From positions 310,001 through 374,000 of the forward strand of contig NZ_JACHJP010000001.1 of assembly GCF_014203715.1 (NCBI RefSeq): 64,000 bases of DNA, read 5' to 3'. This DNA comes from Streptosporangium saharense (GTDB lineage Bacteria > Actinomycetota > Actinomycetes > Streptosporangiales > Streptosporangiaceae). The position numbers and the translations under genes were made by a program. Numbering within the stretch: the stretch's first letter is position 1; the number at the start of each line of letters is the position of its first letter. The notes under the pieces were generated by a model that saw nothing but the letters and a program-made list of their open reading frames with translations, was not told the origin of the DNA and made no database searches. This document shows positions 41,149 to 49,901 of the stretch, one piece after another.

Positions 41149-42024
41149 TCAGGTGCACTTCAGCGGGCCGACGGTCGAGGTGACGCGATAGTCGGCATCG
41201 ATCGTGACCAGCGTGTTGTCCGCCCAGTCGATCTTTTTGCAGTCGGAATCGACAGGCCCGTAAACCCATGATCCGTCAACGAGTTTGTTGCCCCGCATCA
41301 CGAGCCTGCCCCGCCCGTTCCTCAGCTGGATGCTGTAGGTGCCGCCCATCACGAGGTTGTCGGTGACCTCCGCGTCCACGATCTTCGGGTCGGTCAGGAA
41401 GATCGGCGCCGTGATGTCCTTGACGCCCCGCTGGTCCACGGTGTTGTGGCTGAAGACCAGTCCCCGGCCCGTGCCGTAGGTCTGGATGCCGTCGGAGTGG
41501 TCGTCGGGGTTGGAGCACAGCCGGACGAAGGAGTCGCGGATGACGATGTTGTCCCCCGCGGCGCGGAAGCCGTCACCGTGGTTGCGCACGTGCAACCGCA
41601 GGGCGGTGTACTTGCTCTCCCCGACGGCGGGCAGCGACTGGCAGCCGGTCGCCGGGCCGACCGTCGAGTCCATGATGGTGTACCTGAAGGTCCTCGGGCC
41701 GATCGCGTTGATGACCAGCCCGTCGATCTGACTGTTCTTGATCGTCACATCGTTGGCGGCGACCAGCAGGTCACCGGCGATGTGCACGCCGTCGAGCACG
41801 TCCCCCGGCTCGGTCACGCGGTAGGCGCCGGGCTCGGTCAGCTCCATCGGCTCCAGCCGGGTGCCCGGCGGCACACCGGTGCAGGCGGGGGTGGGGTAGC
41901 CGGGGCAGCGGACCGCGGCGGGGGAGCGCGCGGGGGTCGGCGCGACGGCGCCGGACGGGCTGCATCCCGTCACCAGGGCCAGCGCCGCGGCCGACAGGAC
42001 ACCGAGCGGGATGAGCCGTCGCAT
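41149..42024 (-). CDS. Beta-helix lipoprotein, paralogue of the neighbouring C-terminal domain
   Basis: A protein of about 291 residues. The signal peptide ends in LVTGC, a lipobox. The rest is a parallel beta-helix clearly homologous to the C-terminal domain of the neighbouring gene (shared VRNHGDGFRA, GDNIVIRDSFVRLCSNP, DQRGVKDITAPIFLTDP). ATG 42024 with GGAG upstream, 2 bases after the stop of the RmlC-like gene, so the two are co-transcribed. Possible polysaccharide lyase or binding role; catalytic residues cannot be assigned. Confidence 0.85.
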   Translation of the reverse strand: MRRLIPLGVLSAAALALVTGCSPSGAVAPTPARSPAAVRCPGYPTPACTGVPPGTRLEPMELTEPGAYRVTEPGDVLDGVHIAGDLLVAANDVTIKNSQIDGLVINAIGPRTFRYTIMDSTVGPATGCQSLPAVGESKYTALRLHVRNHGDGFRAAGDNIVIRDSFVRLCSNPDDHSDGIQTYGTGRGLVFSHNTVDQRGVKDITAPIFLTDPKIVDAEVTDNLVMGGTYSIQLRNGRGRLVMRGNKLVDGSWVYGPVDSDCKKIDWADNTLVTIDADYRVTSTVGPLKCT

Positions 42025-42026
42025 CT

Positions 42027-42590
42027 TCACTCCGTCGCGGTAGGACCGATGAGCCGCTTCTGCAATTGTGCCCACGAACCCGCGGAAAGATCCCGTCCGC
42101 TGATCGAGGAGACCGGAAGAGGCCAGTGAATACCCAGGTCAGGGTCGTCGTAGCGGACCGACAGGTCCTCGGCGAGGTCGTGCTCCCTGTCGATGCGGTA
42201 ACAGACGTCCGTCTGCTCGGTCAGCGCCTGGAAGCCGTGCAGCATGCCCGGCGGCACGTACAGGGTGGTGAACGTCTCGTCGTCGAGCAGCACCGAGACC
42301 TGCTCGCCGAAGGTCGGCGAACCGGCGCGGGCGTCCACCAGCACGTCCTGTACGGCACCGCGGGCGCAGCGCACCAGTTTCGCCTCGCCCCGCCCGGAAC
42401 GGCCGTGCATCCCGCGGATCGTCCCCCGCCGCGAACGGGACTGGCTGTCCTGCACGAAACGGCCGGGGTCGAGACCCGCCCGCTCGGCCACGACGTTGTC
42501 GAAAGTCCTGGTGAACAGGCCACGGTCGTCACGGTGTGGCGTCGGAATGAACAACAACACCCCGTCGATGGCGGTTCGTTCTACTCTCAT
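42027..42590 (-). CDS. dTDP-4-dehydrorhamnose 3,5-epimerase-family protein (second RmlC-like)
   Basis: A 187-residue cupin. It keeps DDRGLFTRTFD, GMHGRSGRGEAKLVRC with the catalytic His, PPGMLHGFQAL and DPDLGIHWP. The YxP segment of typical RmlC (EPYAPG in the copy at 22793) reads REHDLAED here, so the second Tyr is missing. It may be a single-site (3- or 5-) epimerase for another sugar. Divergent from the glycosyltransferase at 42626. Confidence 0.82.
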   Translation of the reverse strand: MRVERTAIDGVLLFIPTPHRDDRGLFTRTFDNVVAERAGLDPGRFVQDSQSRSRRGTIRGMHGRSGRGEAKLVRCARGAVQDVLVDARAGSPTFGEQVSVLLDDETFTTLYVPPGMLHGFQALTEQTDVCYRIDREHDLAEDLSVRYDDPDLGIHWPLPVSSISGRDLSAGSWAQLQKRLIGPTATE

Positions 42591-42625
42591 CCTGTGATTC
42601 CCTTCGAGAGGTGGAAGGCGGGCCG

Positions 42626-43486
42626 GTGAACAGCGTCACCAGTCCTGTCGTGAGCATCGTGGTCCCGGCCCACAACGAGGAGACCGTCCTCGCGGGCAAC
42701 CTCGACCGGCTGCTCGCGGACACCGAGCCCGGCGAGTTCGACGTGATCGTGGTGGCCAACGCCTGCTCCGACCGCACCGCGGAGGTCGCCGTACGGCCCG
42801 GCGTGCGTGTCGTCGAGACCCCGGTCTCCGGCAAGGCCAACGCGCTGCGCCTCGGCGACGAGCTCTGCGCGACCTTCCCCAGGATCTACCTGGACGCCGA
42901 CGTCGAGCTGGACTCCGGCTCCGTGCGCGCGCTCGTCGCCGCCCTCGACCAGCCGGGCGTCCTGGCCTGCGCCCCCGTCCCGGTGTGGGACATGACGGGG
43001 GTGAGCTGGGTGGCGAGGCGCATGCACAAGGTCCACAACGAGCTGGTGGCCCCCTTCAGGGCGCTGGCCGGGGTCGGCGTCTACGCGCTCACCGAGGAGG
43101 GACACGCCAGGGTCTTCCCCATCCCGGACGTGCTGTCCGACGACGGCTGGACGCACGGCAGCTTCGCCGTCCACGAACGGGTGGTCGTACGGCAGGCCAC
43201 CTCGCTGGTGCGCCCGGCCAGGACCGTCTCCGCGCACCTCAGGCGGCGGGTGCGGGTACGGCTCGGCAACCGTCAGCTCGCGACCCTGGGCCGCTCCGCC
43301 CCCGAGGGCCGCCTGCGCCTGGGATCCCTGGGGGCGTTGCTGACCGGCGGGAAGGTGAGCCCGCTCGACGCGGGCTGCTACCTCGCCGTCCTGGTGATGG
43401 ACCGTGCCATGACCAGGTTGCGTAGCTCCCGGGGCGGCCAGGTGCAGTGGGGCACCGACGTCGGCAGTCGTTCCGAGGCGGGGTAG
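42626..43486 (+). CDS. Glycosyltransferase, family 2
   Basis: A 286-residue protein: VSIVVPAHNEETVLAGNLDR, ANACSDRTAE and IYLDADVELD with the DxD-like metal site. LSDDGWTHGSF is the probable acceptor/catalytic segment. No C-terminal membrane helices. GTG 42626 has GGAAGG upstream; GTG 42611 would add five residues. The donor sugar is unknown. Confidence 0.88.
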   Translation: MNSVTSPVVSIVVPAHNEETVLAGNLDRLLADTEPGEFDVIVVANACSDRTAEVAVRPGVRVVETPVSGKANALRLGDELCATFPRIYLDADVELDSGSVRALVAALDQPGVLACAPVPVWDMTGVSWVARRMHKVHNELVAPFRALAGVGVYALTEEGHARVFPIPDVLSDDGWTHGSFAVHERVVVRQATSLVRPARTVSAHLRRRVRVRLGNRQLATLGRSAPEGRLRLGSLGALLTGGKVSPLDAGCYLAVLVMDRAMTRLRSSRGGQVQWGTDVGSRSEAG

Positions 43487-43520
43487 CCGACAGGGCCGCC
43501 CCGCCGTACGGCGCGGATCG

Positions 43521-44288
43521 TCAGGCACCGGCCCGCTCGGTGATGGTGTATATCCGGATCGTGCCGAAAGGCCCGTCCTGCTTGTCCCTGCGGCTCCGGT
43601 TGACGGTCCTGACGTGGCGGAAGCGCCCGGTGCTCGTCAGGAACTCGTCCTCGGTGGGGTTGAAGTAGATCACCGTGACCTCGCGCGGGTTGTCGTCGAC
43701 GCTGGCGACCAGTTTGCGCATCACGGTCGCGAAGGTCTCGCCCCTGAAGGGGTTGTTGAGGAAGACGACAGTCACGTCACGGGGGATCTCGTAGTCGAGC
43801 ACGTCGGAGCTGACCAGCTCGACGTCCTTGCAGCGCAGGCGCAGCCGGGTACCCGCGACGTTCTGCCGGGCGATCTCGCTCAGCTCGGCGGACAGCTCGA
43901 CCCCGATCACCTTCTTGAAGGGGTAGCGCCAGGCCGCCTCAAGCACCATGCGCCCCATGCCGGAGCCGAGATCGACGAACACGTCGTTCTCGTTCACGGC
44001 GTCGCGGGGGAGCGTGCGGCGCAGGGTCTGCCAGTTCGCGGCCGAGTAGTAGACCCGCTCCTCGTGCGCGAGCCCGAACTTCTCCAGGCTCACGACGTCG
44101 GAGGTCCGCACGCCGTACCGGCGCTCGAACAGCAGGCGGACGGCGCCGCTGCGCAGTGACTTGTAGTGGCGCTTGAACCCACCGGCGATCCCGCCGAGGA
44201 GGGCGGTCGTGCCCTCGACGAGATCGACGCCGACCTCCACGACGGAGGCCAGCTCACCGGTGGTGACGCTCAGCAGAAGCCCGCTCAT
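43521..44288 (-). CDS. Class I SAM-dependent methyltransferase
   Basis: A 255-residue protein with an N-terminal helical part and a Rossmann SAM domain: DVFVDLGSGMGRMVLEAA (motif I), VIGVELSAEL (motif II) and VVFLNNPFRG (motif IV). The domain resembles small methyltransferases found in surface-glycan loci. ATG with GAGGAG upstream. Twenty-seven bases after the family 4 glycosyltransferase, probably the same transcript. Confidence 0.87.
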   Translation of the reverse strand: MSGLLLSVTTGELASVVEVGVDLVEGTTALLGGIAGGFKRHYKSLRSGAVRLLFERRYGVRTSDVVSLEKFGLAHEERVYYSAANWQTLRRTLPRDAVNENDVFVDLGSGMGRMVLEAAWRYPFKKVIGVELSAELSEIARQNVAGTRLRLRCKDVELVSSDVLDYEIPRDVTVVFLNNPFRGETFATVMRKLVASVDDNPREVTVIYFNPTEDEFLTSTGRFRHVRTVNRSRRDKQDGPFGTIRIYTITERAGA

Positions 44289-44315
44289 CGGGGGTGCTCC
44301 TCTCGTTCGGACTGC

Positions 44316-45500
44316 TCAGGAGACGGCTGCCTCGTAGGCGGCCAGAAGAGCCTTGGACGACTGCTCCCAGGACAGCGGGCCCGCGACGCGCGCCCTGCCG
44401 ATCTCGCCCATCCGCCCGCGCTCGGCGGGGTCGTCGAGCAGGTGGGCGACGAGCTTGGCGAACTCCGACTCGTCGTTGGCGGGCGCGTAGAGCGCCGCGT
44501 CCCCGGCCGAGACCCTGGCCTCCTTCAGGTCGAAGGAGACGATCGGGCGGGACATCGCCATGTACTCCATGATCTTGTTCATGGTGGACACGTCGTTGAG
44601 CGGGTTGAGCGGGTCGGGGGCCAGGCACACGTCCGCCGCCGACAGGTAGCGCAGCAGGTCCTCGTCGGAGATCCGCCCGGTGAACTCGACCTGGTCGGAC
44701 AGGCCGAGCTTCCTGGAGAGCGCGACCATCTCGTCGAAGGTGTCGCCGCCGCCGAGGAAGACCGCGTGCCAGTCCTTGCGGCCGACCTCGTCGCGGAGCT
44801 TGGCCAGCGCCCGCAGCGCGTAGTCCACGCCGTCCTGGGGACCCATGACCCCCAGATAGCACAGCATGTACGGCTTGCCCTTCTTGAGCGCCTCCTCGAC
44901 GGGGACCTGCCGGAAGCGCTCGACCGCGGGCGCGCTGCGCACCACGAACACCTTCTCCGGCCGCTTGCCGCCCCTGCTGACCGCGACGTCGCGGTAGCTC
45001 TCGTTGGTGGCGATCACCACGTCGGCCGCCCGGTAGGTGAGCCGTTCGAGCCTGCACACGGCCCGGTAGAGGAAGTCCTGGCCCCGGTCGAAGCGGGAGA
45101 GGTACAGCTCGGGCACCAGGTCGTGCTGGTCGAACACGAACCGCGCGCCCTGCCGCTTGAGCCGCTTGGCGACGAGGTAGAGCAGGTCCGGCGGGTTGCA
45201 GGCGTGCACCACGTCCACCCTGCCGACCTTCCTGGCCAGCCTGAAGGTGTGCCACAGCGCCGAGCCGTACTCCTGGACGTAGCCGAGGGGACCGCCGGTG
45301 GCCGCCTTCAGCGGGTAGCGGTGGATCTTCACCCCGTCGATCTCGGCGTAGGGCTCGGTGTCGCGTTTGGTGCCCTGCGGGCAGATGACGTGCACGTCCC
45401 ACCCGGCGTCACGCAGCGTGGTGCTCTCCTGCCACACCCGCCTGTCGAACGGGACGGAGAGGTTCTCGACGAGGATGAGTGCTTTACCAGCCAAGGCCAA
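44316..45500 (-). CDS. Glycosyltransferase, family 4
   Basis: A 394-residue GT-B protein. LILVENLSVPFDRRVWQEST is the N-terminal acceptor-side region; the C-terminal donor domain contains MLCYLGVMGPQDGVDYALRA and EFTGRISDEDLLRYLSAADV. The TTG at 45500 lies inside the 3' end of the sugar dehydrogenase gene (17-base overlap), so translation is coupled. Donor unknown; because it follows a UDP-sugar dehydrogenase, a uronic acid is a fair guess. Confidence 0.88.
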   Translation of the reverse strand: MALAGKALILVENLSVPFDRRVWQESTTLRDAGWDVHVICPQGTKRDTEPYAEIDGVKIHRYPLKAATGGPLGYVQEYGSALWHTFRLARKVGRVDVVHACNPPDLLYLVAKRLKRQGARFVFDQHDLVPELYLSRFDRGQDFLYRAVCRLERLTYRAADVVIATNESYRDVAVSRGGKRPEKVFVVRSAPAVERFRQVPVEEALKKGKPYMLCYLGVMGPQDGVDYALRALAKLRDEVGRKDWHAVFLGGGDTFDEMVALSRKLGLSDQVEFTGRISDEDLLRYLSAADVCLAPDPLNPLNDVSTMNKIMEYMAMSRPIVSFDLKEARVSAGDAALYAPANDESEFAKLVAHLLDDPAERGRMGEIGRARVAGPLSWEQSSKALLAAYEAAVS

Positions 45501-46800
45501 CGTATCCAGGGTGCGCCCGGCGCGTCTCCGCGTCGGGAAGGCGGACGAGGTCGATGATCGTGCGGTCTCCCGCGTTGTCGAGCGCGCTCAGCACCGCGGG
45601 GTCCTTGCAGCCGACGACGCAGACGTCGGCGTGCGCGAGCACCTCCTCGACGGAGTTGGTCAGCAGGTCGCCCAGGTGCGGGAGCCTGCCGTCGATGTAC
45701 TCCCTGTTGGCGCCCATGAGCCGCGACAGGGTGACGTTGGCGTCGTAGATGCGCAGGTCGTAGCCCTTGCCCAGGAGCCGCTCGGCCAGCTCGACCAGCG
45801 GGCTCTCCCGCAGGTCGTCCGTACCGGGCTTGAAGGACAGGCCGAGCAGCCCGACCTTGCGGCTGCCCGCGGCGGTCACCAGGTCGAAGGCGCGCCTGAG
45901 GTGGTCCTCGTTGGAGGGCAGCACGTGCGACAGCAGCGGCACCGAGACGTCGGCCCGCCTGGCGGCGTAGACCAGGCCGCGCAGGTCCTTGGGCAGGCAC
46001 GAGCCGCCGAAGGCGAAGCCGGGGCGCAGGTAGGCCTTGCTGATGTTGAGCTTGCTGTCGGCGAGGAAGACGTCCATGACCCGGTGGGAGTCGAGGCCGA
46101 GCGCCTGGCAGATCGCCCCGATCTCATTGGCGAAGCTGATCTTCAGCCCATGAAAAGCGTTGTCCGCATATTTCGTCATTTCGGCGACGGCGATCGGCAC
46201 CCGGAAGACCTCGCCGGGAAGCCCCTCGTACAGCGCCGCGACCGCGTCACCGCTGGCGGCGTCGAACTCGCCGATGACGGTCTTCGGCGGGTCGAAGAAG
46301 TCGCGGACGCTGGTGCCCTCGCGCAGGAACTCCGGGTTGACCGCGACGCCGAAGTCGGCGCCCGCCCGGTAGCCGGAGGCCTTCTCCAGGATCGGGACGA
46401 GCAGGTCGAGGCAGGTGCCCGGCAGCATGGTGCTGCGGAAGACGATCGTGTGCCGCCCGTTCTTCGCGGTCAGCGCCTGGCCGATCTCCTCGGCGACCCG
46501 CTCCAGGTAGACGGTCGACAGGCTGCCGTTCTGGGCGGAGGGGGTGCCGACGCAGATCAGGGAGATGTCGGTCGCGCCGATGGCCTCCGCCACGTCGGTG
46601 GTCGCCCGCAGCGCACCACTGGCCACGACCTCCGCGGTCAGCTCGCCGATCCGCTCCTCGACCACCGGCGCCTTGCCCCGGGAGATGAGGTCCACCTTCA
46701 CGGGGTTGACGTCCACGCCGACCACCTCGTGCCCGCTGGCCGCGAGGCAGGCCGCGGACACGCAGCCCACGTAGCCGAGCCCGAACACGCTGATTCTCAT
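45484..46800 (-). CDS. Nucleotide-sugar dehydrogenase (UDP-glucose/GDP-mannose 6-dehydrogenase family)
   Basis: A 438-residue protein: GLGYVGCVSAACLAASGHEV for NAD, the middle domain MTKYADNAFHGLKISFANEI with Lys and Asn, and FGGSCLPKDLRGL with the catalytic Cys. LGLSFKPGTDDLRESP starts the C-terminal domain. It oxidises a sugar-nucleotide C6 alcohol to the acid, most often UDP-glucose to UDP-glucuronate. GDP-mannose is also possible. ATG with GGAGG upstream. Confidence 0.92.
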   Translation of the reverse strand: MRISVFGLGYVGCVSAACLAASGHEVVGVDVNPVKVDLISRGKAPVVEERIGELTAEVVASGALRATTDVAEAIGATDISLICVGTPSAQNGSLSTVYLERVAEEIGQALTAKNGRHTIVFRSTMLPGTCLDLLVPILEKASGYRAGADFGVAVNPEFLREGTSVRDFFDPPKTVIGEFDAASGDAVAALYEGLPGEVFRVPIAVAEMTKYADNAFHGLKISFANEIGAICQALGLDSHRVMDVFLADSKLNISKAYLRPGFAFGGSCLPKDLRGLVYAARRADVSVPLLSHVLPSNEDHLRRAFDLVTAAGSRKVGLLGLSFKPGTDDLRESPLVELAERLLGKGYDLRIYDANVTLSRLMGANREYIDGRLPHLGDLLTNSVEEVLAHADVCVVGCKDPAVLSALDNAGDRTIIDLVRLPDAETRRAHPGYVGLGW

Positions 46801-46950
46801 TTGTGCGCTGCCTCCATCGCGTCATGTGCGGCCGGGCGCGAGGCAGGAGGCGTCTTGCCAGGCCTCGCCCGACTCACCCGACGGCCGGATGATTCCTTGT
46901 GGTCGTTGCGTTCTGTGCGGTGGTTCTTCATCGGGGTTCCGGGGGCGTGG

Positions 46951-48066
46951 CTAACGGTTCAGGTTCCGGAGCCCGCGGACGATCTTTCGCAGCCCGGGGC
47001 CGAGCGCGGACGACTTCGCCGTCTCGACCACGGAATCACGCGCCCGCCGCAGTGTCTGCCGGGCCGAGCTACGCGTCACTATGCCTTGGCATACCAGCGT
47101 TTCGCCGGTTTTGGCACGTCTTTTGTACTCATCGTCGCCCCGTCCAAGGTCGATGCGCGTGATTCCCAGCGCGGGGGCGGCGATCGTGAGCTCGCGCAGC
47201 AGCATCCAGCCGGGCGCGAGGTTGGAGAACTCGGGGTCGTAGACCGGGAACCACCAGTGCAGCACCGAGCCGGAGCGGATCCCGAAGTGCGCCGCCAGCA
47301 GCTTCTCGCCCGCGTGTAGCGTGGACAGCACGCCCGCGAAGGAGGTGCCCCGGGTGCGCAGCAGCCCGCTCATCAGCTCGTGGCGGTCGGGCGCCGAGAA
47401 GTAGTCCTTGGCGCCGGTCGCGGCGTACTGCGCGCGCTTGAGCTCGATCACCCGCTCCAGGACCTCGTGGTCGGTGCTGTCGGCGACGAAGCGCACGGTC
47501 CCGTGGGTCCGCTCGGCCTTGGCGGCGCGGCGGCGGGCCTGGCCCATGTTGTCCTTGCCGCTGCGCGAGGCGCGCCCCAGATAGCCGTCGAGGCCGCCGG
47601 AGACGTCAAGGAACGGTGAGGGCCTGCGGGACTCGATCCACGGCTCGAAGTCCGTACAGTCCTCGACGAGGTGGTCGAAGGCGAAGCCGCGCACCCCGTC
47701 GGCGAGCAGTCCGAGCGGCGGGAAGTGGGTGCCGGGGGCGAGGACGGGCCCCTGGAAGTCGGCGGCGGGCCAGCCAGCGGGCCTGATCAGCGACCGGTCG
47801 CGGTGGTGGGGCAGCAGCGCCCTGATCTCACCGGCCCTGTCCCTGCCGACGGCGACGCTCACCTGCCGCCCACTGGCCTGTACGGCCTGCGCGAAGCCGG
47901 GGTGGAAGTAGGGGCTGTCCAGGGCGGGGTTGGCCTCCCGCAGCCGGTGCCAGGTCTCCAGCTCCCGCGCGGTGAGCGCGTCGAGGGGGACCGTCCGTAC
48001 GGCGTGCACCCGCGCGGGCTCGGCAAGGCCCGTCTCGCCGGGAGCCTCGCTCGCGGACATGCTCAT
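46951..48066 (-). CDS. FemAB-like GNAT acyltransferase
   Basis: A 371-residue protein. SPYFHPGFAQAVQASGRQV, the mid-region SGKDNMGQARRRAAKAERTH and AAHFGIRSGSVLHWWFPVYD followed by RIDLGRGDDEYKR are typical of the CelD/BcsL (Acetyltransf_6) branch of GNAT proteins, which occur in polysaccharide and cellulose loci. It probably transfers an acyl or aminoacyl group to the glycan. ATG with GAGGAGAGAG upstream. Confidence 0.85.
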   Translation of the reverse strand: MSMSASEAPGETGLAEPARVHAVRTVPLDALTARELETWHRLREANPALDSPYFHPGFAQAVQASGRQVSVAVGRDRAGEIRALLPHHRDRSLIRPAGWPAADFQGPVLAPGTHFPPLGLLADGVRGFAFDHLVEDCTDFEPWIESRRPSPFLDVSGGLDGYLGRASRSGKDNMGQARRRAAKAERTHGTVRFVADSTDHEVLERVIELKRAQYAATGAKDYFSAPDRHELMSGLLRTRGTSFAGVLSTLHAGEKLLAAHFGIRSGSVLHWWFPVYDPEFSNLAPGWMLLRELTIAAPALGITRIDLGRGDDEYKRRAKTGETLVCQGIVTRSSARQTLRRARDSVVETAKSSALGPGLRKIVRGLRNLNR

Positions 48067-48094
48067 CGTCGTCTCTCTCCTCGAAGGCGGCGGG

Positions 48095-49018
48095 TCAGTC
48101 CGCGAGCTTGTGGACGCGGCGTGAGGGGCGCAGCAGCGCCACCACCGAGGCCTTGGAGATACGGCGTCCCATGAGCGCGCGAAGCGCCTCGCCCAGGACG
48201 ACCGCCAGGTAGTAGGCGACGAAGGCGGGGGTGCTCCTGCGTCTGCGGAAGAGCTTCACCTTGTTCACGATCAGCAGGGAGGCGAGCATCGGGTTGATCG
48301 CGGAGTCGCCGCCGATGTGCTCGACCACGGAGGCGGGCTCGTACCAGGTGATCCAGCCGCGGTCGCGGGCGCGCAGCGAGAACTCGGTCTCCTCGCTGTA
48401 GAGCAGGAACGACTCGTCCCAGGCGCCGATCTCCCTGATGAGGCCGGTCGAGATGAGCATGGCGGCGCCGGTCGCCCAGGCCACCTCGCCCGCTTTGGCG
48501 TACTCGCGCGGGTGGGTGACCATCTCGCCCAGCGTGCCGATCCTGCCTGCGAGGTTGCCCCCGATGACCGCCTCGACCACGGCCCTGCCGACGGCGGGCA
48601 TCCTGCGCAGCGAGGGCTGCAGGCTGCCGTCCGGGTTGACCAGGAGCGGGGCGGCGATACCGCGCCCGGGGCGTCCCAGCGACTCGGCGAGCGGCAGCAG
48701 GGAGCCAGGACGCAGCCGGCAGTCGGGGTTGAGCACGAGGACGGCGTCGAGCGCGTCGAGGTCGAGCACCTCGACACCCGCGTTGATCGCCGCGGCGTAC
48801 CCGGCGTTCCGCCCGACCTGGACGATCTGCACGGGCAGGTCGGTGACCTCACCGACGATCTTGAGGCAGTCGTCCTTGGAGTTGTTGTCGGCCACGACCA
48901 CGTGCGTGAGCCGTACGCCCCGAGCCCCCTCGTTGAGCGACCGCAGACAGCCTTCGAGCACCGGGGCGCTGTTGTAGGTGACGATCACTATGGCGATCCG
49001 GGGGGGACCAGGCGTCAT
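48095..49018 (-). CDS. Glycosyltransferase, family 2 (rhamnosyltransferase-like)
   Basis: A protein of about 307 residues: IAIVIVTYNSAPVLEGCLRS, VVADNNSKDD, NAGYAAAINAGV, LVLNPDCRL and SFLLYSEETEFSLRARDRGW are typical of rhamnosyltransferase/GT2 enzymes. Given the rml genes, dTDP-rhamnose is the likely donor (inference). The ATG at 49018 gives the usual N-terminus; an upstream ATG at 49093 would add 25 atypical residues. Confidence 0.87.
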   Translation of the reverse strand: MTPGPPRIAIVIVTYNSAPVLEGCLRSLNEGARGVRLTHVVVADNNSKDDCLKIVGEVTDLPVQIVQVGRNAGYAAAINAGVEVLDLDALDAVLVLNPDCRLRPGSLLPLAESLGRPGRGIAAPLLVNPDGSLQPSLRRMPAVGRAVVEAVIGGNLAGRIGTLGEMVTHPREYAKAGEVAWATGAAMLISTGLIREIGAWDESFLLYSEETEFSLRARDRGWITWYEPASVVEHIGGDSAINPMLASLLIVNKVKLFRRRRSTPAFVAYYLAVVLGEALRALMGRRISKASVVALLRPSRRVHKLAD

Positions 49019-49141
49019 ACACGGGTCATCGTGGACCGGCGTGACGCCGTTACTACGTTCCAAATCACGCTCCCGCCTGCTCAACACCCGCATTTTTGCA
49101 CTCGCATATAGATCGTCGGCAGATGACCTTTACGGCGAAGT

Positions 49142-49807
49142 TCATCCGCGAACGCGCTTGTATGTCCGAGAGGCTATGCGGCGCGCGCGAATAGGCAAAG
49201 GCGGGGTCCCATCCAGGACACGAGGAGCCCACGTCGCGTCGATGTCGTGACGCAGGCTGTTGCGGGCCTGGAGCCAGGATCCGGGCCTGGCGCGGCCTCC
49301 GTCGCTGGTGTAGGCGCGTGTCACGTCCGCCCGCCTGAGCCTGCTGAGCACGCGCCTGTCGTAGGAGCCGAAGGGGATGGCGACCCTTGACACCGGCCCC
49401 CCGATCAGCGAACCGAGGAAGCGGTTGGCCTCGGAGATCTCCTGGACGGCCTGCTCGGCGTCGAGTTTGCGCCAGTCGCGGTGCGCCCAGCCGTGGGAGC
49501 CGATCCGCATGCCCGCGGCCTGGAGCTCCAGCACCCCGCTCTCGTCCAGCCTCCCCGGTTCGCCGAGCAGCCCCGCCAGCACGAAGAACTCCGCGGTGAG
49601 ACCGCGTTCGAGCAGGCGGGGCAGGCCGACCTCCAGGTCGGAGGCGTTGCCGTCGTCGAAGGTGATGCGGACGTCCTCCCGGCCGACCACGGCGTCGAGC
49701 ACCTGTTCGAACTGCTCGACGCTGACCCAGGTCTGGTCCTCGCCGGGGTCGAGCTCACGGTCGGTCGGACCGATGCCGTGGACCGTGAGATTGACGACCG
49801 AATGCAC
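49142..49807 (-). CDS. Polysaccharide deacetylase (NodB-like)
   Basis: A protein of about 221 residues without a signal peptide. ITFDDGNAS supplies the catalytic base and metal Asp, GSHGWAHRDW the two metal His, and IPFGSYDRRVL the following motif of the carbohydrate esterase 4 family. It deacetylates an N-acetyl sugar, probably in the locus glycan. GTG 49807 is chosen because GAGGAAG lies just upstream; an earlier ATG at 49834 would include that box. Confidence 0.88.
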   Translation of the reverse strand: MHSVVNLTVHGIGPTDRELDPGEDQTWVSVEQFEQVLDAVVGREDVRITFDDGNASDLEVGLPRLLERGLTAEFFVLAGLLGEPGRLDESGVLELQAAGMRIGSHGWAHRDWRKLDAEQAVQEISEANRFLGSLIGGPVSRVAIPFGSYDRRVLSRLRRADVTRAYTSDGGRARPGSWLQARNSLRHDIDATWAPRVLDGTPPLPIRARRIASRTYKRVRG

Positions 49808-49901
49808 CGACTTCCTCGTTTCTGGTTTCCGCACCCTGATCGTGGAGGGGTGCTGTCCTATGTCCGGTGTCTTGATGGATATCGGATTTTTTGTTGGACC
49901 G

